64,000 bases of DNA from Harmonia axyridis (Eukaryota; Arthropoda; Insecta; Coleoptera; Coccinellidae). Both the position numbers and the translations under genes were made by a program. The notes under the pieces are model-generated. The model did no database searches. It saw only the letters and a program-made list of their open reading frames with translations, and was not told the DNA's origin. Positions 56,291 through 64,000 of this stretch are shown here, piece by piece (within the stretch, counting starts at the first letter, position 1; the number at the start of each line of letters is the position of its first letter). The stretch lies in NCBI RefSeq assembly GCF_914767665.1, contig NC_059501.1:76730798-76794797 (forward strand). The letters run 5' to 3'.

Positions 56291-57959
56291 TCATTTTGAC
56301 CTCGAATTTTCATCACTAAGTCAAGCCTATTCGGCCAGGCTTATCTCAAAACTCCAAAATTAGATATATTCAGAAAAAAATAACTCGATTTTCTTCTAGA
56401 CCTCATAAACCAGTTGATCATCTGGAATGAGAATGAGAATTAGAATAAATTACCAAATTTATTCAAGCAATGTGCATTTTTTTAAATACAATAAATTACC
56501 TCATTATATTCCTTCTAATTTCCATAATTAAATGTGTGTTTTTATTGATAACACTAAACTAATTCGATTTCGATAATCTACCTTATAATAATGAGTCAAT
56601 GAAAACATAAATAAAGAAATATAATATTCTAGTTTCAAGTTTCATAATCCATAATTTTTTCTTCTTCAGCAATGTTTCTCTTTATCCTGTATTGACTCGA
56701 GCTCATAAGTTACAACAGATTCAGGAAATACAAAATGATGTTATGTAAATTTATATCTACATGAAAAATAAATAATATTTTCATCCAAATATAAACATTG
56801 CCGTTTCTTACTTTATTGAATAAACAATCATGTAAAAATTGGCTGAAAGTTTGCTCGATTCTCTCCATTCTCTCTGAAATTCACGGAGGTCATTCAAAAA
56901 GTGCATGTAAAATTTGTATTGTATATAAGTACATACACAAATAAGATAATTCCAAGATGAAAATTCTTTCCCACGAGAACAAGACAAGATCTTCAAAATA
57001 AATGCCGCATCGATATGCAACGCAATAAAAAATTTAATGTGCTAAAAACGGAATGCAGGAGCTTTTATGAGATATCAATATGTTGACGAGATAATTCAAT
57101 TAAGTAGCTGAACTTTGAAACTTAATTGATTGCAATAAACTTAATTTACTCTTCTCAGAAAGATTAATTCGAATGGACAAGAGAATTTATGAAAAAAAGT
57201 GTGAATAATAAATTTTTGTTTGTTATTTTCTGTGTTTTCGATTGGAGTTTTATTATGCATATTATTACACAATGATTCAAATTGTTCATACTTAAATCAT
57301 CTTTATACATATGCACACATCGTCAAAAATCTTGGCCCCCCCTATCAACTCTCAACTTGTTGAATGTAGCATGACAATTTTTATTGTGTGTAATCTTCAC
57401 TATCTTATCATTTAAATATATATATTTATTTTTTTTAGCATCACCAATAATAGAGGAAACTATTCATCTCATTTCCAGAACTTAGATTGTTTATTTCTTG
57501 AGAAATCTAGGGGTGAAGACTTTTAAGGATGTGTGTATGGAAGAGGATCTATGGATATTTTGTAGGAACATCACGTTCAAACCACTGCACCAAATTGGAT
57601 AACCTTTTTTTTTTGATCTGTTGATTACTGTCATGAGAAGGTACATAAAACAACATTTTTTCGAAAAAATCGCTTTCCCTTTTCCTCCGATCGACCGAAA
57701 ATCATTGAGTATATTTGACACTTACATAGCTACTTTTTGAGCACTTCTTGTCCCTGGTGATGAATCCGTTCACCAATTTGATTATGTCTTACCAACCTAC
57801 GAAAAACACGATGTATCTCAAGCAAAACAACCTAAAAATTTAATGGGTATGTTCAGATCTAAACGAAATTAAAAAAAAAACAGTTAATTTCAAGATAAAT
57901 CAATGGATCTTTAATTCGTTCTAAAATTTGTTTTTCGAAAATATTTGGTCTTCTATTTC
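56291..57959. other. AT-rich sequence upstream of the NRF-6-like gene
   Basis: No supported exon. A possible 62-bp minus-strand exon at 56812-56873 has good splice sites but the wrong phase for the next known exon. Confidence 0.4.
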
Positions 57960-58150
57960 AAAACAACTCTGGTTTCGTGTCTGTCGATCTGTGTGCCTGC
58001 ACTTCCTTGAAATAGCATCAACTTCTACAATACTGAGTTCAATGAATTTTGGTATGATCAATCAATTCGAGCCATAGGTAATCCCATAAAAAAAATTAGC
58101 TTTTCTAAATAGAGGGTGGAATTGCACATGTGTAAAAATCATTTTGGGAG
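57960..58150 (+). repeat. Dispersed repeat with TGTCTGTCGATCTGTGTG, copy 1
   Basis: Shares GTCTGTCGATCTGTGTG and a following TTTGGTATG...GAGCCATAGGTAAT with 60170-60450 and 61170-61620. Non-coding. Confidence 0.5.
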
Positions 58151-60169
58151 ATAAAAGATCCAAAATTACTTTGTGTGGAGTGCTGATTTTTTATGGGCGG
58201 ATGACCAGGAAGCGTAGTGACACTGTCATTGGGAGACAGTTTTCAATTTTTAATATAATGAGCTCAAATATCAAAGAGGGAGCATGCTCGTTCAAATTGA
58301 TTAAAGGGATAAATACCTATATATAAATGAGTAACATGCAGTAATCATGACATAGAATGTGAATTGTAAATAACTACATTGTAGTTGTTTTAATTTATAT
58401 AATCATTGTTGGTGATATCATAGCATAATTAAAGACCAATTTCTGTTATACATAAATATCCACAAGCAAGAATGATTATTGGAATCAGAAAATCCTACAC
58501 AAAGATATATATACTAGGTAATTAAATATATTGATGGAAAAGGCTATTGAAACTTGTTCTGATCTTTGAATGATTATCAGTTTAATCTAAAATTTAAACA
58601 AAAAATATATCAACATCATTCGAATGTATAGTCTATGTTCATAATTTAAACGAATAAACACAGTTTGAGAAGAAATAAGGAAATCACTGACATCAAGTCG
58701 GGAGCTTTTGAGTGCTCGTTCTTATATTACTTGGAGACTTGGTCTCTAAGGGCGGAATTGACGAATGAATGAATGATCGCTCAAGAACTACTGATGAGTT
58801 GCAGCTACAGACGAATTAGGCAATATTATATAACGTTGAATATATTGAGTATCAACCTACAAAAATTAAACTCTTCAAATGTGAAAAAAAATTTCTCCAA
58901 AATAAGAGTTTTTATAGTAGTTTGTGAAGTTGTTTCTAGTGCCCTGAAAAATGGCTGAAAACTTGGCTAAATTTAATTAGAACTTAACTAATATCCTCAA
59001 GTGACTTTCTGTCCGTTCTATTATTCCTTTTGTTCAGTTATAAAGCCGATAATTCTTCCCTTATAACAAATTTCGGAAAAATTTACCTGAATACGAATTA
59101 GTACAAGAGCGCAAAAACTCCTGATTTAGTTCTGTCCTCATTTTTAGTTAGGTCATTGTTACCTATCTAAAAATTATGGGAATCAATTTGAAAGTTCCAA
59201 GACCGCAAGGAGATTGTGACAGTAAAATTTTTGGCCGCAACATGAAGAAAAGTTGGTAAACCCGACCGTGAAATGCAATTTCAAAGAAAAAATATCTGAC
59301 GAATCCAGTGGTACAGGCTCCTCAAAGGCCATACAAAGTTTGATGAACGCTGGTTATATACTTGAATATTTTAGGGGACGACATTTTTAGAGGATTTTCA
59401 ACCTGAACTTGACCTTGAATCGTGTTATCCCAAGTAACACGTTTTTACACTTTCGATTTCGTTAACACACAATCAACTTGCAATCAATTATTTAATTATA
59501 TTATTACTAGAAACAACAACTCGAACGATTTTTATTTCCAGTGGCAGCCTTAAAGGAGTTTTGTCAATAGGAATAGAAAAATAGTAGTAATTTTAGAAAT
59601 TGATCACTGTTTCATTATTTTCTCAAGATTGAAAAAAATATTCACGAATCGAATTGAAAAAAATCGAGAAAAACTCTTGAACCCTTGTTTATTCATGCCC
59701 TCATGAAGACCACACACTGTATCCTTGTTGTCGGTTAATTTTTCTAGATTAGGGGTTCTGATGATAAAATTCGGCATGAAAATTCGTGTGATCATTTTGC
59801 TTATAGGACTATCTAAATTCTAATCTTATCGAATCTTTTGTTGCAGCAAAATGCTCAAGAATTTCTGACTTCACATCATTTCTTTCCCCATTTTTTCGAT
59901 AATCTTCTTGAATTTTTTTATGATTCTGGTGACGCTATTGGTAACACTAAATCTTGCAGATGACTGGTACAAAGAAAAATGAGAGAATTTTAAGAAAAAA
60001 AAGTCCTATAAACATGGACTCGCAAACTCTTTGTTTAAGAGGTACAGGGTGCTTCTTGTTGTCCTACTTTTTTGTGATGATTATACTCGTGTATCGAATC
60101 TTTATTAATATTCGATAAGAATTGGGTAAATGAGTACCAAAACCTATAATAAATTTATTAATCGCATAT
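58151..60169. other. No gene seen
   Basis: AT-rich sequence with two small copies of the GGAGCTTTTGAGCGCTC-type repeat (58680, 59100). A stretch at 59690-59780 is related to 4800-4890 (CTAGATNAGGGGNTCTGATG). Confidence 0.4.
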
Positions 60170-60450
60170 TACTAACTGAATCTTTATAATAATTTGGATT
60201 TTCCTGAGGATTTCTGGATGGAACTTTGGATTCGTGTATGTATGTCTGTCGGTCTCCGTGTCCGCACATCCTTTTAACCTCAATTCTCATCCAATTTTTA
60301 TGAAATTTGGTATGGGCATTCAGTTTAGGCCATAGATGGTACCCTACACAAATCAGTTTTTTCAAATGAAGAGTGAGCGTGGAGCATGCGCAATAGTGAA
60401 ATTTCCGAAATTCCCATCTCACGTTCTCTTAGTTCCGAATTCCGAATGAA
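60170..60450 (+). repeat. Dispersed repeat with TGTCTGTCGGTCTCCGTGTC, copy 2
   Basis: The best delimited copy: TATGAAATTTGGTATGGGCA, TTCAGTTTAGGCCATAGATG and GAGCATGCGCAATAG are shared in part with the other copies. Confidence 0.5.
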
Positions 60451-61169
60451 AATTGGTATGGATGTTCAAATCGAGTAGTAGTAGAAACAATTGCATTTCT
60501 TTTGGATGTTCGAAACATGTTGATCATATCCAATAATAATAATAATAATTTATTTTCCAGGCTCTAATCATCCTTTTCTGAGAAATTTGGGTTAATAAAA
60601 TATGACTATTCAGGTTGGCGCATCATAGAATCTTCAGTTTTTTGGATTACATATTTCTTGTTACGCTTGCTTAAAAATATGTTCAGGAGATAATAGGGTC
60701 ACAAGACTTAGAATAACTGTGTGCTGACTTTTTAGTAGCGGAAACTGTACCACAACTATTGGCAGACAATATTTTAAAAAATTTACGGTTCACTTGACTC
60801 TATAATACCATCAATGAAGATAAACAGAGGTCCATCATCTCAAACTAATAAACCAATAATTAATAATTATCTGCTCAATTAATTATACCTACACCTAATG
60901 AACCAACACTGCCAAATCGTAATATATTGAATAAATAAAACAAATCATAAACTGGGATAGTTCAACAACCTTAGATTGACCCATTAAATGAATTGGAATC
61001 ATTCACTTTCGATTTTGGTTTGCTATTGCAAACCTTGAGAGTACTTATTTTAAAAATTCATAGAATTTAATGTACCTATATTTACTGCTTCCGAGTCTAT
61101 CGAAGGTAAATAAAACTTTTCGATAAAAAATTTTTTTTACCAAATTTCAAAATGTTTTAGATCATTCTG

Positions 61170-61620
61170 AACAACTTTGACGTAGTCTGTCGATCTGTGT
61201 GTTTGCGAATTCTTGGGAACGGAATACCATATATCTCGATTTTGATATTTAGTCTTTGTATCCAATTTGTGTTTGATATGGGTGGGTTAGATATTTCCTT
61301 ATTTCGCGTTCTACTGGTCTGATTTTTATGAAATTTGGTTCTGTATTCTGATTGGACCCGTAAAACAATACCTTGGATTCTACTTTTCCGTTTTGGATGA
61401 AAATTGGTATGATTATTCGGTTTGGGTCGTGAATGGTTTATTAGAAATGTCTGCTTTTCTACATTGGACTTTCACCAAATTCCCGGGACCTTAACATTAT
61501 ACAATTTTTTGTGGGTATTCGGGTTGGGAATGATGCTTTCATCCAGTCTACGTTGTGCATGCGTAAAATTAATATTTTTGAGAGATAATAACTTATACAT
61601 ACAATGATAATATATACATC
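61170..61620 (+). repeat. Dispersed repeat with AGTCTGTCGATCTGTGTG, copy 3
   Basis: Contains GTCTGTCGATCTGTGTGTTT, two diverged ATTTTTATGAAATTTGGT segments and GTGCATGCGTAAAATT. It may be two overlapping copies. Confidence 0.45.
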
Positions 61621-62506
61621 AATGCCGAAAATACCCACCTCATTCTATCTTTGGATTTTTCATCATTATATATACCGAAAAGAATTATTTTCCTTTGGAG
61701 TCCCAGTCCTATTATAAAATGTGCAATTCGTAGTAGTGCCAACACTGGGGATCAAAATTTGTTTTCAGATTTTTTTATTGTAATGAGCTTAGATGATATA
61801 TTCTAACCGACGAATTGAGCAATAAACACTTGTAAAACTTGTGTTTTTATGATTATATTCCCAATTTGCAAACCAATTCAAATGGCTGAATAGCTGAAAA
61901 TCGCAACTTCAGCAAATTCCAGTTTCAAGGCTTGGAAATGCCAAGGTCATCGAGCAACTTTTAAAAAAAAGAAGAGACATCAAATTCCATCCAATAATTT
62001 GTTATTTAGTCTTGTGTTATGGTACACCTCAAATCATATCCAAGAGTAAAGGTACGTACCTACGTCATAAAATATAGCGTGGTTCCAACCGAGAATAGGA
62101 TGTTATTTTCCATTATTCATAACTGAATAAATAACAAAAAATGTATTCAATATCATCCTATCAATATTATTTAGGTATTCAATTTTTGGAGAATTATATT
62201 TTACAAAATTGAATGCTTGATTTGAAGGTTTTGAAATATGTACGTTGTTTCAATAAAGTACCTACATGAGTTCGACTAATAAGTACAGGGCGTATTTTTT
62301 CGTTTCCTATAGGGCTAGCGCAACCATCAGGTGAGCTTATGCATTAGCGCGAAATGGATGCTCGCGAGAGTATTCCGTTCCCTAATTTGTTAACGCAATT
62401 TGAGCAACTATTAACCTACTACGAACAGAAAACGATCAAAATCAACTGTAGTCTAAATATGACATTTTTTTTGAAAAATACGAATCAATTTTGAGATTTT
62501 AAATTA
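61621..62506. other. No gene seen
   Basis: AT-rich, no element or exon recognised. Confidence 0.4.
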
Positions 62507-63322
62507 AAGGGTGTTTTTTTTAGAGCTATAGAACTTTAAATCGCAATAAAACAACCATGGATTATTCGATTGATATGAATTTTATTTATCCGCAAGATAA
62601 TCTTGTGGCATTTCATTTTGAATATGGTTTCTGGCATATGACCACCACGGCTGGCTTAGATGTAGTCCAATCTGGACGTCCAATTTTCGATGACTTTTTC
62701 CAACATTTGTGGCCGTATATCGACAATAACACGGCGAATGTTGTCTTCCAAATGGTCAAGGGTTTGTGGATTATCCGCATAGACCAATGACTTCACATAG
62801 CCCCACAGAAAGTAGTCTAGCGGTGTTAAATCACAAGATCTTGGAGGCCAATTCACAGGTCCAAAACGTGAAATTAGGCGGTCACCAAACGTGTCTTTCA
62901 ATAAATCGATTGTGGCAAGAGCTGTGTGACATGTTGCGCCGTCTTGTTGGAACCACAGCTCCTGGACATCATGGTTGTTCAATTCAGGAATAAAAAAGTT
63001 AGTAACCAAGGCTCTATACCAATCACCATTGACTGTAACGTTCTGGCCATCATCGTTTTTGAAGAAGTACGGACCAATGATTCCACCAGCCCATGAAGCG
63101 CACCAAACAGTCAGTTTTTCTGGATGTAACGGTGTTTCGCTTCACTCCAAATGCGGCAGTTTTGTTTGTGGACATAGCCATTTAACCAGAAGTACGCTTC
63201 ATCGCTAAACAAAATAAAATGGACGTAGTGCGCTATATATATTCCGCACAGAACCATTATGTTCGAAATAAAATTGCACTATTTGCAAGCGTTGTTCAGG
63301 CGTAGTCATGATGAATTGCCAT
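62507..63322 (-). mobile_element. IS630-like deletion derivative, copy 2 (one end lost)
   Basis: Same family as 53784-54721 with only scattered differences. The left end AAGGGTGTTTTTTTTAGAGC is present; homology stops at about 63322, so the other terminal repeat is gone. It has the same large internal deletion and a private 20-bp deletion near 63139. Confidence 0.85.
62656..63009 (-). pseudogene. C-terminal part of an IS630-like transposase, copy 2
   Basis: 117 codons open, with WFQQDGATCHTALATIDLLK and NWPPRSCDLTPLDYFLWGYV keeping the second and third catalytic Asp. The upstream part is missing or shifted. Confidence 0.82.
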
Positions 63323-64000
63323 TGCCATTGCAACTGGATGTCCGCAGTGCTTTTGCCATAATTTCAACACTAGTTTATAGAGTTTCAGTATTTATAACGA
63401 TGCTTCAAAGGTCATTTCTGGCAAGGAAACATACATACATGGAAAAATTTTTCTCAAAATAGTGCCAGGGATAACTCTTCGAAATCTTCTGACGATTTTA
63501 ATTGATGGCCATCTAAACATTCAAACAATTATTCTATTAATTATACTCGATAAGTATATTTAATTAGTTACTGAATAGAGTATTGCTTTCAATCACTCAA
63601 ATCAATATACAGAATAATGTTGTTGTACTGAAAACACAATAATTCCGTACTATTTTATTATTTACTTTTTCTCACAAGTTCTGCAAGACTCCAAGTACTA
63701 GAATTTGTCGGTAAAACTCAGCATCAAAGCCGAATCTTTTTCAATCTTTTAGTGACATGACTTGTTATAATGTCAACACAATAAATCCCAAAAACTGGAA
63801 AAATTAGATGATTTCCGACGGTTCTGGTTGAGCGATCAACACGAACATGGGCACGAAACTTGAAATTGACATTCTATATTCAATTTTTCACTCGATCAGA
63901 TCTGCAATTTCAAAATTAACAGGAACACTAAATTTCGAACCAAATTTTGAGGACGCAGTCATCATCTTTGAGTCGAACTTAATCGATTGACACCACTCTC
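63323..64000. other. No gene seen
   Basis: AT-rich flank with no recognisable exon or repeat. Confidence 0.4.

Noticed and set aside
56812..56873. Possible upstream NRF-6-like exon on the minus strand (reads MERIEQTFSQFLHDCLFNK)
   Set aside because: Good acceptor and donor, and a Cys as in NRF domains. However, it ends in phase 0 while the next exon needs phase 1, and no linking exon was found.

Overview
The window is AT-rich, intron-containing nuclear DNA from an insect. A beetle fits the mix of mariner relatives, foldback elements and the NRF-6-like gene, but the order is my inference, not a demonstrated fact. Three protein-coding loci can be supported; most of the rest is transposon-derived.

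Left part (1-7.9 kb, + strand): two mariner relics, then a three-exon gene (3284-7731) for an unrecognised 906-residue protein with a coiled-coil N-terminus and a Gln/Tyr/Asp-rich low-complexity tail. Two bases after its stop codon, a second short open frame begins and runs into a splice-donor-like GTAAGT.

Middle part (11.3-43.9 kb, + strand): AMP deaminase. Eight common coding exons (29041-43400) can be joined with consistent splice phases. Four upstream exons, at 7734, 11337, 14916 and 25683, all end in the same phase and could each supply a different N-terminus; 11337 and 14916 are the stronger ones. The introns hold a 1.57-kb foldback with arms of about 700 bp, an intact two-ORF LINE on the minus strand lying between inverted copies of another repeat, a perfect 217-bp tandem duplication, a second foldback, MITEs, and mariner, IS630-like and pogo-like relics.

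Right part (45.8-54.9 kb, minus strand): a membrane acyltransferase of the nose-resistant-to-fluoxetine (NRF-6) family. Nine exons join in phase to 650 codons; the exon or exons for the signal peptide were not found. The gene is convergent with AMP deaminase. Its introns carry an I-like LINE tail, a mariner relic and an IS630-like deletion derivative inserted 10 bp from a splice donor. From 55 to 64 kb I see only repeats and no gene.

AMP deaminase (cytosolic purine nucleotide cycle) and the NRF-6-like protein (membrane lipid or acyl transfer) have no evident functional link. I see no prokaryotic operon, CRISPR, tRNA or rRNA gene.
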